The notes beneath the pieces are model-generated. The model was not told the DNA's origin. It worked only from the letters and a program-made list of their open reading frames with translations, and searched no databases. A program made the position numbers and the translations under genes. Below, one piece after another: positions 27,141 through 37,800 of a stretch of 54,274 bases of DNA (the first letter of the stretch is position 1; every line of letters starts with the position of its first letter). Location of the stretch: the NCBI GenBank assembly GCA_943704415.1, contig CALSCO010002458.1:1-54274 (forward strand). The letters run 5' to 3'. The stretch comes from Parvularia atlantis. Its lineage: Eukaryota > Opisthokonta > Rotosphaerida.

Positions 27141-27373
27141 CCGCGAAAAAAAAAAGCAGGTGAAACCGTGAGTGAAACAGCGTGCGCGCCAAAAAGAAGC
27201 TTCTGGCAGAAACCGTTACACTTCTGACTCGCTTCGAAAATAACGAGCGCGCGCGTGCCGCCTGTCCCTTCCCCTCCTCCTCTTGCGCCACCGCCGCCGC
27301 CGTCCGCGGTCGCTCACGGTCGCACGTCGCCGCCGTTGCAGCAGCAGCAGCAGCAGCAGCACTTGCCGCGGGA
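27141..27373. other. Leader region with (GCA)8 and probable 5'-UTR intron
   Basis: This gap separates AUH from the PH-like gene. It contains the A10 tract just after AUH, a pyrimidine-rich stretch near 27265-27285, a CTCAC branch-like site at 27312 and eight GCA units at 27338-27361. GTGCCG near 27256 could pair with an acceptor inside the CAG run to form a 5'-UTR intron. No ORF of note. Confidence 0.4.
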
Positions 27374-28458
27374 ATGTCCGAGCTCGCCAAGCGCAGCCGC
27401 CTGAGCCTCTCGGGCAAGAAGGTGCAAAACCGCCGAGGCGCGCGTGCGATCGCTCACACGCCCCGCCCGCCCGCCCGCCAGCTGCCCTTCTCGCCGCTGC
27501 GCTCGCGCACGCTCAAGAAGAACCAGGAGAAGGAGAAGTGCGTGGCGGCACGGTGGGCGCGCACGGCCGCCCTGACGCTCCCCTCCGGCAAGGCTGATCA
27601 TGGAGACGATCGAGCACATGAAGACGTCGGTGCCGCTGCACGCGCGGCAGCACATGGTCAACAACCACCCAGACATCATCCAGTACCTCGCGCAGCACCC
27701 GTGCGTCGGCGCTGCGCGGCGTGCGTGGTCCAGGCGCTGACTGGTGGCGCGCGCCAACAGCGAGGAGCGTGACGAGATCCTCAAGCCGCGGGCGGACGAG
27801 AACGCGGACCCAGCGCCGGCGGGCGAGTCAGCGGCGCGCGTGACGCGGTCGCAGGTGCGCGTGGTGACGGTGACGCGTGGATCGTGCGCAGTCTGACCGC
27901 CGGCGGGTCTGCAGTCGTTCAAGAAGGCGGGCAAGGACAAGGAGCTGCCCCTGCCCGTCAAGCCCGACCACGTCGGCATGCTGTCGCGGCCGCTCGGGCC
28001 CGGCAAGGACGCGCAGTGGCAGATCAACGAGACGCAGGTGTGCACGGGCCGCGCGGCCCGACGCGAGGCGTGACCGCGCATGTACTTCCGCGCAGCTCAT
28101 CAACAAGGTGCTCGTGTTCCACCAAGGGGGCAAGGAGATCGCCAAGATCGACATGAACCAGCCGCACGAGTGCTTCATCGTCGTGCCCAACGACTGTGCG
28201 CCGTCCGCGCTGCGCTGTTGCGTCGCTCACGCTGCGCGCGCCGCAGACACCAAGTACCCGAATATGCCGCCGCACACGATCATGCTCGGGCTGATGGGCA
28301 ACGTTGAGATGACGTTCCTGGCCGCGCCGACCGAGGAGGACATGCGGACATGGATCAGCGTGCGTTGCTGCGGTGTGTCTTTGCCGCTCACAAGGCTCAC
28401 GCGGTCGGCCGTCGCGCAGATGCTGCAAGAGCACGCCATCCCCAAGTCCGGCAAGTGA
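27374..28458 (+). CDS. PH-like domain protein, unassigned
   Basis: The start is MSELAKRSRLSLSGKK. Spliced exons give a Lys-rich helical N-terminus (RTLKKNQEKEK, LIMETIEHMKTSVPL, HMVNNHPDIIQYLAQHP) and a polar linker (SFKKAGKDKELPLPVK). The C-terminal 110 residues follow, with strands VLVFHQGGKEIAKIDM and HECFIVVPNDC and then TIMLGLMGNVEMTFLAAP. They close with a helix EEDMRTWI that has the Trp typical of a PH-domain last helix. The short tail is HAIPKSGK. I do not recognise a named family. A lipid- or protein-binding PH fold is inferred from the strand pattern and the final Trp helix only. About six introns, all short. Confidence 0.6.
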
Positions 28459-28636
28459 GCAGGTGGCGGCGTGCGCCCCGCACCTACCAAACGTAGCATC
28501 TGTACACGCCCCTCGTTCCCCCTTCCGTTGCGTGCGTGCGCATGTGTGTCTGTGTTTCTCGCCGTTTTATCCTTGGGCAAGACCGCCACAAAAGTAGCAT
28601 TTACAAGTCGGATGAACGGATCAGCGCGGAGCAGTT

Positions 28637-30133
28637 CTATGCGTTCGACGCGAGGCGCCCGAACTCGAGCGGGGCGGAGGCGGTCTTGCGGCGCATCTCG
28701 GCGATGATGCGCGAATACTTGATGCTGTACGCATCGCTGGCGTCGGCGCGGCGTGAGCGGCTCGTGGTGGCGAGTGGTGGCAGCGAGCGCACGCAATCAC
28801 AAAGACGCTCACGAAAAAGACGTAGAACGCGAGCATGCCCATGTTGAGCAGCACGAAGAAGATGATGGACCTGGCTGCCCTTCAGCAGCCGCGTGCGCAA
28901 CGCGGCGCCCCCGGGGTCGCACCACGCGCGGATGGAGAGGATGCTCGGGCGGAGCGCGCCAAAGGTCGCCTGCGTGATCAGGAAGAAGAAGTACCCGTTC
29001 GTGAAGATGTACACGTGGAACTGCATCTGCGGCGGCCGTCAGCAATGGTGGTGCCCGTTGCATGCACGCGCAGGCTGCGCACCCGCCGGTACTCGAGCAC
29101 CTTCTTGTTGAATGTCGCGCGCCTCTCAACATCCGTGTCGGTCGCGCTCGACGCGAACGACTCGCTCGTGAGCCGGAACGAGTTGCGCATGTGTGTCAGG
29201 ACCTGCCCGCCCAGGACAAAGTAGAAGACCATCTCAACGGCGTTGTAGCCCGACCAGGCAAAGTAGTGCGTCTGTGGAGGGGCGCGTGAGCCACGATCAC
29301 GGGCGGCGCGCGCGCCCCACTAACCTCGAAGAACTGCACGCTCAGCGTCGCGTTGCCCTGCTCGGCGTAGTAGCCCGTCAGCGCGGCCCAGACGATGTTT
29401 GTAAGCGGCAGCAGGCCCAGCAGCCACACGATCGTCTACCGCGCGCGTGTGAGCGGCTGGACACAGCGAGGCCCTGGCGCGGGCACACCTCGCGCATGCG
29501 CGAGTAGTTGTAGTGTGAGCCGCTCAGGTCGAAGCGCCCGTCGGGCGTCATGGGCGTGTCATCGGGCAGGATGATGATGCTGGCCGGCGCGCGCAGCGTC
29601 AGCCCGGCCCGGCAGCGACGAGGGCGGGGCCGCACATCGCGTAGAGGTAGTAGAGCACGATGATGTTGCAGCCGCCGAAGAAGACCTCGTAGAAGACCTC
29701 GAGGCCGATCAGGTCGATGGGCACCTGGAAGTATACCACGGCGGCCTGGGCAAAGCGCACTGTGCCCCGCATCCGCGCGTCAGTCCGCCCGATTCGCACG
29801 ACGGCTGGCAGACAACTCGGACGCACGCCCGGCCATCAGGATGCCGCCGATGAACAGCGCGTCCATCGGCCGCAACCACATGCGCTGCTCGCTCGACACG
29901 ACCGGCAGTCGCAGCACGCCCTGGCGGTACACGACTATGCCCATGGCGCCGACGAAGCACAGCCCTGCGAGTGCCAGGTTGGCCTGCGGTGCGGCGTGCG
30001 GGGTCAGGCGGCTCTGTTGACGTTCGCGCTGTGGCCGCACGATGAAGAGGATGTCGAGCTCGTCGTGGAAGGCGCACTCGGGCCCGAAGCTCACGCGCCA
30101 GTCGCAGTACACGGGCTCACCCGGGGTCGCCAT
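28637..30133 (-). CDS. Polytopic membrane protein, unassigned (at least six spans)
   Basis: Spliced exons show hydrophobic spans NLALAGLCFVGAMGIVVY, VSSEQRMWLRPMDALFIGGI, GGCNIIVLYYLYA, TIVWLLGLLPLTNIVWAALT, AVEMVFYFVLGGQVL, FHVYIFTNGYFFFLITQATF and IIFFVLLNMGMLAFYVFFV. Loops include ILPDDTPMTPDGRFDLSG and NATLSVQFFE, the latter with a potential glycosylation site. The cytosolic tail ends APLEFGRLASNA. The start is uncertain. ATG 30133 (MATPGEPVYCDWRVSFGP) is the simplest choice, but an upstream exon in the gap to 30387 is possible. Seven spans and an SEQRxW-like motif hint at Wntless/TMEM181-type proteins, but I do not consider that established. Confidence 0.6.
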
Positions 30134-30386
30134 GGCGTGGCCTGCACAGTCGCGCTTCCCGAGAACGCGCGTGAGCCGGCAAACATAAAACACGGCGTCT
30201 CAGCACCGCGCGCGCGGCGTCGCACGCCCCGCATACACGAGACACGCGGGTGGTGCGCACACGGCAGCACCGACGGCAGTGCGGCGCCCGTTGGGACTGG
30301 GGTGGCGTGAGCAACCACTGAGTCGGGCCGAGTCCCGACCCCGAGAAGCGCGGCAGATTCGACTGTGCAATAGGTCGAACGTCGCC

Positions 30387-32447
30387 ATGGACCCTGACGA
30401 CGCGCTCGAAGGCACGCGCCGAGCCGCGTCTTTGCCGCACGCGCAGCGGCTCACCGCGCGCGCGTGCGGCCACGCAGCGCAGCACTTCCTCAACATCCTG
30501 ATGGGCGCGCGCCCGGTCAACCGCAACGGCACCAACGACGTGCGCCGTGCGCTCGTCAGCGTGACTAGCCTGAGCGCTAACTCAGGCGCGCGCGCATGTC
30601 CAGCAACTCGTGGACCACCTGTGCCGGAGCAACCTCGTGCACACGGCGCAGCTCGAGCGCGTGATGCGCACTCTGTCGCGCGCGTGGTTTGCGCCCGCAG
30701 AGCAGCAGGTGCGCGCGAGCTCTGCCGACGTCCGCGCGCGCTTACGACGTCTCGCCGCAGGAGAACGCGCTCGTCGACGCGCCCATCCGCCTGGTCGAGC
30801 TCGGCTTCAACTTCAGCGCGCCGCACGTGTGCGTAGCCGTAGCATGCGCACGCGACACGGCCGACGCCGCCAGGACGCCGCAGCTACGCAATCTGCCTTG
30901 AGGCGCTCGACATCCAGCCCGGTCACGACTTTCTCGACGTCGGCAGCGGCACGGGCTACCTGACCGCGCTCGGCGCGCTGCTCGCGGGTCCGTCGGGCTC
31001 GGCGCTCGGGCTCGACATCAAGCAGGTGCGGCGTCGCGGCCGGGCGCTGCGATGTGCTCAAAGCGCACGGCGCAGACGATCGTCTCGTTTGCACAGAACA
31101 ACGTCACCCGCGTGCTCCGCGACAGCGGCCCGGGCGGGTGCGTGCTGCTGACCACGCGAACTGCTTCCCGACCACGCGCGTGGCTGCAGCGCGCGGCACA
31201 ACGCCGCGCACGCGCTCACCGCGCCCGACGTCGCTGCGCTGAGAGCGCTCACGTTTGAGCAGCGCAACTGCTTCTTGCCCGACATAGTCGGGCGGCGCTT
31301 CGACCGCCTGCACGCGGGCGCGACGTGCCCCGAGGAGAACGTGCGCGATATTGTGGCGCTGCTGAAGCCCGGCGGCATCGCCGTGTTCCCGTGCGGTGCG
31401 CGTGCGATCGCTGCGCCAGGGCGACTGCTGCCTCACCGCGGCCACCAGGGAACGAGCTGCTCAAGTGCACAAAGACGGGCGAGGGCACGTTCACACGCGA
31501 GGTGCTCTCGCAGGTCAGCTACGGGGAGCTGGTTGTGCCGAGCGAGGCGGAGGTCGAACGCGCCCGGCTCGTCGTCGAGCGCCGCAAGGCCAGGCAGGTC
31601 GTTGTGCCGCGGCGGATGGACCGTAGCAGCCAGGAGCTCGAGCAATGGCTCAACCAGGCCGAGGACAAATGGCAGACACCCAGCGAGGGCGCAGACGTCG
31701 TCTGTGTTGTCGGCCGCAACGTCGCATCGGACGGCGTACGTTTTTGTGCGCTCGATCGCGTGTGCGACCGCTCACGTCGCAGTACACGGCAGAAGCCGAC
31801 GCAGTTTTTCGTGCACCGCGACGTGCTCAGCCAGCGCTCGGACCAGTTCCACGCGCGATTTGCCAGCGGCATGAAGGACGCCAACTCGACGCACATCGAG
31901 CTGCCCGGTGCGCACGAGGCGGCTAGTGTCTGCGCGGCACGGCTGATCAGCAGGGGCCGCGCAGACACGAGCCCCGCAGCCTTCAAAGTGTTGCTACACT
32001 TCATGTACCTCGACGAGTGCACTCTCACTTCCGACGTTGCACCCGAGGTGCTCGAGCTGGCGAGCTTCTACCAGGTCCCGCGACTGCTCGCGCTCTGCGA
32101 GGCCTACTACGATGTGCGTGTTATGCCGACTCTCTGCATGCGTGCGGCTCACGGCGCGCACCCTCACCACAGGACTGCATCACAGACGACTCTGTGTGCC
32201 ACATCCTCGAGCTTGCCGACCGCCACGGCGCGTTCCAGCTCAGGCGCGTCTGCATGCAGTATATCCTCGATCGCGTGCCGCACAACCGCTCCAGTGCGTG
32301 CCGCCGCCGTGCGCCTGCATCGCGTCTCGCTCACGCCACTACGCGGCCCCAGTCTCGGCCTTGCTTTTGACGCTCAGCCCGGAGCTGCTGGTCGAGGTTG
32401 TCGAGGCGGCCGCAGGCCAGCTGGCACTCATCACCGGTGCCTTGTGA
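30387..32447 (+). CDS. PCMT-like methyltransferase fused to BTB-BACK
   Basis: The first half is a protein-L-isoaspartate methyltransferase fold of the PCMTD kind. It contains QLVDHLCRSNLVHTAQLERV, LGFNFSAPH and ALDIQPGHDFLDVGSGTGYL (the SAM site). LLKPGGIAVFP and, after an intron, NELLKCTKTGEGTF follow. A helical linker (VERARLVVERRKARQVVV, SQELEQWLNQAEDKW) leads to a BTB domain. The BTB reads ADVVCVVG, FFVHRDVLSQRSDQFHARF, AFKVLLHFMYLDECTL and LELASFYQVPRLLALCEAYY, with a BACK-like end (CHILELADRHGAFQLRR). BTB domains commonly bind cullin-3, so this may be a ubiquitin-ligase adaptor that reads damaged or C-terminally modified proteins (inference). About eleven introns. Convergent with the PALB2-like gene, 60 bp between stops. 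Confidence 0.8.
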
Positions 32448-32507
32448 GCGCGCACGCCTGCGCTTCTGCTGCGTTTCAGGCTGCCCTTCTGACCCTGTTG
32501 TGAAACA

Positions 32508-34831
32508 CTATGTGCCCATTCTGACGACGCCGAGCCGCCACGCGACGAGAGCGCCGTCGCCCGCACAGAGCAGCCACGGCAGGAACTCGTGCGCGGCAAC
32601 GCACTGCGCAATCGCGTCAGCTCATGCGCGCGACCGCCACCTGCACCGGCCGCACCGTTGCACCGCTCAGCGGCACCGGCACGCGCGCGGCCAGCTGCCC
32701 TGTGAACAGATGCCACACGAGCAACTCGCGCCCGGCTGCAGCGAGCGCAAACACGTGGCGTTCGGTCGCAAAGACCTCGTCCAGCAAGGCGTCGCTGCGC
32801 GGCCGTCGTCAGCGACGCGAGTTCACAACGGGTGCGCGCACCTGTCCCGACGGAGCGACGCGAGCTCGATCGAGCCCGTCGGCCATGCGCCGTAGAGCAC
32901 TGCGCCGTCGCGTCCCCGAAGCAGGATCGCGGACGTTGACCGGTCACCCGACACGCTCGTGTTTGCTCGCGGCCGCAGCGTCCACGTCCTTGCCAACGCA
33001 AGCCCTTGCGGAAGCTCGATGCGCGCCCAGCACGTGCCGGTGTCGACACGCCTGCAAGTCGCTGCGTCAGCCCACCGCACGGTGCGCCAACACGCGCACT
33101 CACCAGAGGAACACCGTCCCTGACGCGGTCGTGCCCGCGACGGTCTCGGCCCCTGCCAGACGACTGTGCGGCCCGTGTGCCTCGCTGCTGTGCACCGTCA
33201 CGACGGTCTCGGCGCCTGGCGGGCACGCGAAGGCTCTCCCTGCCGGTGCGACGACGCCCGCAGCCGTCATTGGGAAGCACAGCACCCCGGGAGCGTCCAG
33301 CACCGCCGCCGCCTCGCGGCCCGTCCACGCCAGTCGCGCAGGCCAGCGGTCAGGGCTCGCCGGCCGCACGAGCAACGACGGCGGGCTGCGGCACACGTCT
33401 CAGCACGCGTTCAGGCAGGCCTGAGGCGGTCGCACCTGAGCGCGACCGTAGGCAGTGTGTCGTCTGACCCTGCATCCAACGGGAACACGAGCGGCAGGCG
33501 CCAACGGATCGCGGGCGGCTCGAGCGAGAGCAGTGAGAGCGAGCTGTGCGGTGCGCGTGTCAGCACGTTGGCGCAGCAGCCGCGACCACAGCGTCCGCAC
33601 AGCGTCTGGTGACACTCGAGCTGGAGCAGCACGGCCGTGTCACCCGAGACGAACAGCGCGTCGCGGATAGTGCTGCCGTCCTCGGCCCGCCACAGCTGCA
33701 GAGCCGTGTGAGCCGCCACAGTAGCTGCGCCCGGAAGCGACGCACCGGCTCGCACGATGCGCGCTCGAGGCCCACAAGCGACAGCGCTGACCCGCCGTCG
33801 TGAACCAGCAGGGCGCCGGCACTCGCTGCACGCATCACGACGTGCACGCAGCCACGCGGCGCGCCGGTGATCACGGCGGGCGGCTGCACGGGGCTGCTGG
33901 CGTCCACGGCGACGACCTCGACCGCGCAAGGGCTGGCACGCGCGGCCGGTGAGCGACGAGCACGCAGCACGGGCGTGACGCACGCGGCCGGCAGTGCGGG
34001 TGTGTCGAACGAGGACGACCGCGGCAGCTGGAAGGGCGCGGCATGCAGCACGGGCGACGATGGCGTCGCGTGCACGACGATCTCGGTCGGCACAGGCGTC
34101 TCCTCTGCAGGCGCTGCGGTGGTCAGCGACCGTCCTGCGCGTCCGCACGCGCATCGGTGCTAATCGCCGCACCCGGCGGCGGCCCGCCAAGCGACGCCTG
34201 CGACGTGCTGAACAGGTTGGGCGACATCGCCACGCCGTCGTGCGACGACAGCTGGACGGCCGCGAGCGTGCGACCCGGCCGCGGCGCATCGTTGTCGTCT
34301 GATGACGGCTCATGGGACACGAACCTCGCGCACCGCGGCGCACGCACCGGACAAGAGCGCGCGCGTCCGCCCGCGCAGCGACGGCGACAGCGCCGGCTGC
34401 TTGAACACGCCGTCGCCGCGCCGGTCCAGGATCGGTGACGGGCTGTGGCTGCTGCGCCCGGCCGCAGTCCCGGGCGTGGCCGGTGTGGCGCGCGCCGCTG
34501 CCGATGACGGCGGCGATGGCGCGCGCTCGGGCTCGGACGGCACACGGCGCCGCCGGATCACAGGCGACGTGAGCCCACCGTCGTCGTCGTCGTCGTCGGC
34601 CCGCGGCTGCTGCGCGGCCAGGCGATCTGCGGCGCGCGCACATCAGACGCGCGCGCACATCAGAGGGGGCGGCGCCACGCCCGCACCAAGATCGCGCGCC
34701 TCGCGCTCGGCCGTGGCCACCGCATCGCCCTGGGACACGGCTCCCGGCAGCGGGCGGCCGCGCCGCTCCAGCTGCTTGCGCAGCAGCTCGCGCTCGCGCA
34801 GCAGTCGCTCGCGACTCTTTGTACTCTTCAT
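32508..34831 (-). CDS. PALB2-like: PALB2-like coiled-coil and WD40 protein
   Basis: The N-terminus [17 protein letters not shown] is a short basic coiled coil with heptad leucines, as in PALB2 where it binds BRCA1. A disordered Ser/Pro/Asp-rich region of about 200 residues follows (DDDDDDGGLTSPVIRRRRVP, RSSHSPSPILDRRGDGVFKQ). The rest is a beta-propeller: STIRDALFVSGDTAVLLQL, GAETVVTVHSSEAHGP, VAGTTASGTVFLWRVDTGTC, RELLVWHLFTGQLAARVPV and GDGALVAWRLG. The pair AETVVT...AGTT...VFLWRVDTG parallels PALB2's EETILT...GTT...IVIWNLKTG. PALB2 bridges BRCA1 and BRCA2 in homologous recombination. A generic WD40 protein remains possible. The start ATG overlaps the POLE stop by one base. Introns were traced in full (nine), including one with a duplicated branch region. 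Confidence 0.6.
34627..34686 (-). other. PALB2-like intron 1 with tandemly duplicated branch-point segment
   Basis: The 60-nt intron carries TCTGATGTGCGCGCGC twice in tandem just before the CGCAG acceptor, so the CTGAT branch-like element is doubled. It joins RDL to RLAAQQPRAD with a split Asp codon. Confidence 0.65.
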
Positions 34832-34833
34832 CA
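34829..34833 (-). other. TGATG overlap of POLE stop and PALB2-like start
   Basis: On the minus strand the POLE frame ends ...CGCACATTGTGA, and the next gene begins ATGAAGAGTACAAAG. The A is shared. The POLE frame is fixed by its conserved C-terminus. The downstream gene has no other in-frame ATG before its disordered region. Confidence 0.7.
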
Positions 34834-37800
34834 CAATGTGCGTCTCATGTGCCCGGCCAGCCACTGCGTGACCTCGAGCAGCAGCGGCATGTTGTAGAAC
34901 TGGGCCATGTTGCGGAACGTTTTGACGCTGCGGCAGGACGCGTGCGCGTGTGAGTGTGGGCGTGTGCGGAGCGCAGGACGCACAGTGTTGCGACGCCGCC
35001 CGACGACGTGCTCGGCGCGTACCGCCCGGAGCACTTGCAGTAGTCCGACATGTTGTCGACCTTGATCTGTGCGCGTGCGCCGGGCCCAGTGAGCACAGTT
35101 GTGAGAGCTGCGCGCATGCCACACCTTGCGGCACTTGGTGCAGTTCAGGTCCTGCAGCTGGTAGGCGGCGGCGCGCTTCCGCAGCACCTCGACGAGCACC
35201 TCCTCGATCGCGGCCTTGTTGTACCTGCGTGCACGCGCACGCTAAGCTCTCGTTACACCCCGCTCGCAGCGGCACGCACTCGTTCTCGCACGCGGGACAC
35301 TGCCACTTCTCGTCGCCGGGCCTCATGATCACGTCGCGACAGAGATCGACGTCCTTCGCGGCCGTCTCGTCAGCGCGTGCGTTCGTCGCAGCGCAGCGAG
35401 CGCACCAGGCACAGGCTGCAAAAGTCGCAGATCAACTCGCCCAGGTTGAACGAAAGGCACGGGTCCTGGAAGACGGCCTCGGTCGAAAACTCCTTCACGC
35501 CGATCAGCGTGAGCAGGTTCTGCGCGCGCGCGGTGTGCGATCAGCCCACGTCCCAGCAGGCGCGTACGCGAGCCGCACCCGCCGCAGCTTGTCGGCCTCG
35601 GCGCGGTACCGCGCGTCGAGCTGCAGCACCTGCACGATCTGCTTGCACAGCTCGAGGCGCTGGTTGGTCATCGTCAGGTGTGACCCCGCGAGCACCGGGA
35701 ACTGCAGCTCTGCGGTTTGTGCGCGCACCCATCAGCGCCCGACACACAGCGAGCGTATCGTACCCTTGTCCGCCGGGTTGTGCGCCATCACGCCCTTGAT
35801 CTTGTTGAGCAGGTCAAACATGTTCTTGCCCAGCGCCGACAGGATCGTCTTGGCCGCCTGGTCCGACTCGGCGCTGCCACCGGCCGCGTCGTCCTGCGGG
35901 CAGCGGGAATGAGCGTGCCAGCCGCGCGGCTGCAGGGGTGCGCATACCTGCGGCTCGCTCGCTGCGGTCCCGTTGGCGATCATGCGCTGACCCTTAGCTG
36001 TCGCTCGGCACGGCGTCAGCAACAGGCTAGCAAGCGCATCAGAGGTGCCGCACGCACCTCGCTCCTTGAGCACCTGGCGCCGCGCGCGCAGCAGAAAGTC
36101 GGCCACCGTCAGCGTAAAGTGCGGCAGCAGGGCCGGCGGCAGGTACTGGCTCATGTTCCAGTTCATCTCGAGCTCTGCGCGCGGTCAGTCGCTGCCCGCT
36201 GCCCGCGAGCACCGACGCGACGCACTCTCGCGCCGCGGCTGCTGTCGCTGCGCCAGCTCGAGGTCGTTCTCATCGGCGTCGGCGCCGTCGCCCTCGCCGG
36301 CCACGAAGCCGGCGTAGTTGGCCTGGTCCATCCACAGCAGCTGGTGCCACGACCGCAGCCGCCGCAGCTGCCGCGCGCGACACCGCGCGTGAGCGCCGCT
36401 GGTCGCCACAGCCAGCGCGACGCACATCGAGCCACTGGAAGAGCGGCTTGCGCTTGATCGCCGCGGCGATGTAGTCGCAGTAGCCCCGGGCGTGCTCAAA
36501 CGTTGTCTTGGACGTGCTGATGATGATCTGAGCGCCCTCGCAACGTGAGCGTGCAGCGACACGGGCCACGCGCGGCACACACCCGGTTGAAGTTGGCAAA
36601 CACAATCTGCGCGCCGAGGCGCCGCAGCTCCGCAAGCAGTTGCAGGAACACCTTTTTCATCAGGCCCTGCACGAGCCGGTGCAGCGACGGGTCGTACAGC
36701 TTGGACGAGCTGCTCTTGATCCAGCGGTAGAGCGCCATCGCGAGCTGGTCGGTGATCGCGTTTTGGTTCAGCAGCGACTCCTTCGACCTGCCGTCGCGTG
36801 CACGCGCCGTCAGCGTTACAGAGGCGCGTGTTGCCGCGCGCGCGTGCGCACCAGCTCGACAGCAGCAGCTTGACGTTCTTGAACGCCTCGCCCGAGACCG
36901 TCACGTCGTCAAACACCGAGCCCGAGCTCGACCCGGCCAGGTGGTCGTCCAGCGTCAGGTGATTCGTCTCACCGACGGCGCCCTGCGTGCGGCGCGGTGA
37001 GAGACAGGGCGCTGCGGGGGCGCGCGCGCGCGGACGCCACCTCGGCCTCGTTGATCCGCGCCGACTCGAGGATTGAGTTGATTGTGAGCGAGCTCAGCTC
37101 GAGCTCGACCGACACGGTCGGATACGCGCCCTGGTGGTTGAGCTCAAAGTGCGCGAGCTCGTCCGTGTTGTAGCTGCGCGCATGCCGTGAGCGACGCGCG
37201 CTGTCAGAGAGCGGCGCACCTGAAGTCGTCCTGCTCCTTGCCACCGAGGTCGGGCTTGCCCTTGCCCGAGTACCAGAGCACGCAGTTGCGCGCGCGCAGC
37301 GCGCGGCTCATCTGCACGTCGCACGCCATCATCTTGCTGTCGCCCTCGAGGTTGCCGACTGCGCCGCGGCAAACGGGTCAGGCGCACGCAGCGCGAGCAA
37401 CGCAGACTGCACCGGGGATGTGCGCGAACCGGGCCAGGCTCAGCTGCTCGTGCAGGAAGACGTTGCACCCGAGGTAGTTGACGACCGACCGCCGCAGGGC
37501 GAAGCGCTGCCAGTCGAGGGCCGGGAACAGGTTGTCCTGCGGACGCGACGTCAACATGCGGGGTGTGTCGGCAGCGCGGCGCGCCATGCCTTCTTCTGCG
37601 GCGGCATCGGAATGATCGGGAACTCGGCCATCTGCTTGATCAGCTCGGCCAGCGGCGCGCTCGACTGGACGACCTGCAGCCGCCGCGCATGGCACACTCA
37701 GGACTCATGCGCGCGCGAGGCGAAAGGCGCGCACGCACCAGCACCGTCGGCCCGCGACGGTCGCGCTTGTAGTCCTCGAGCACGCGGTCGATCTGGCGGT

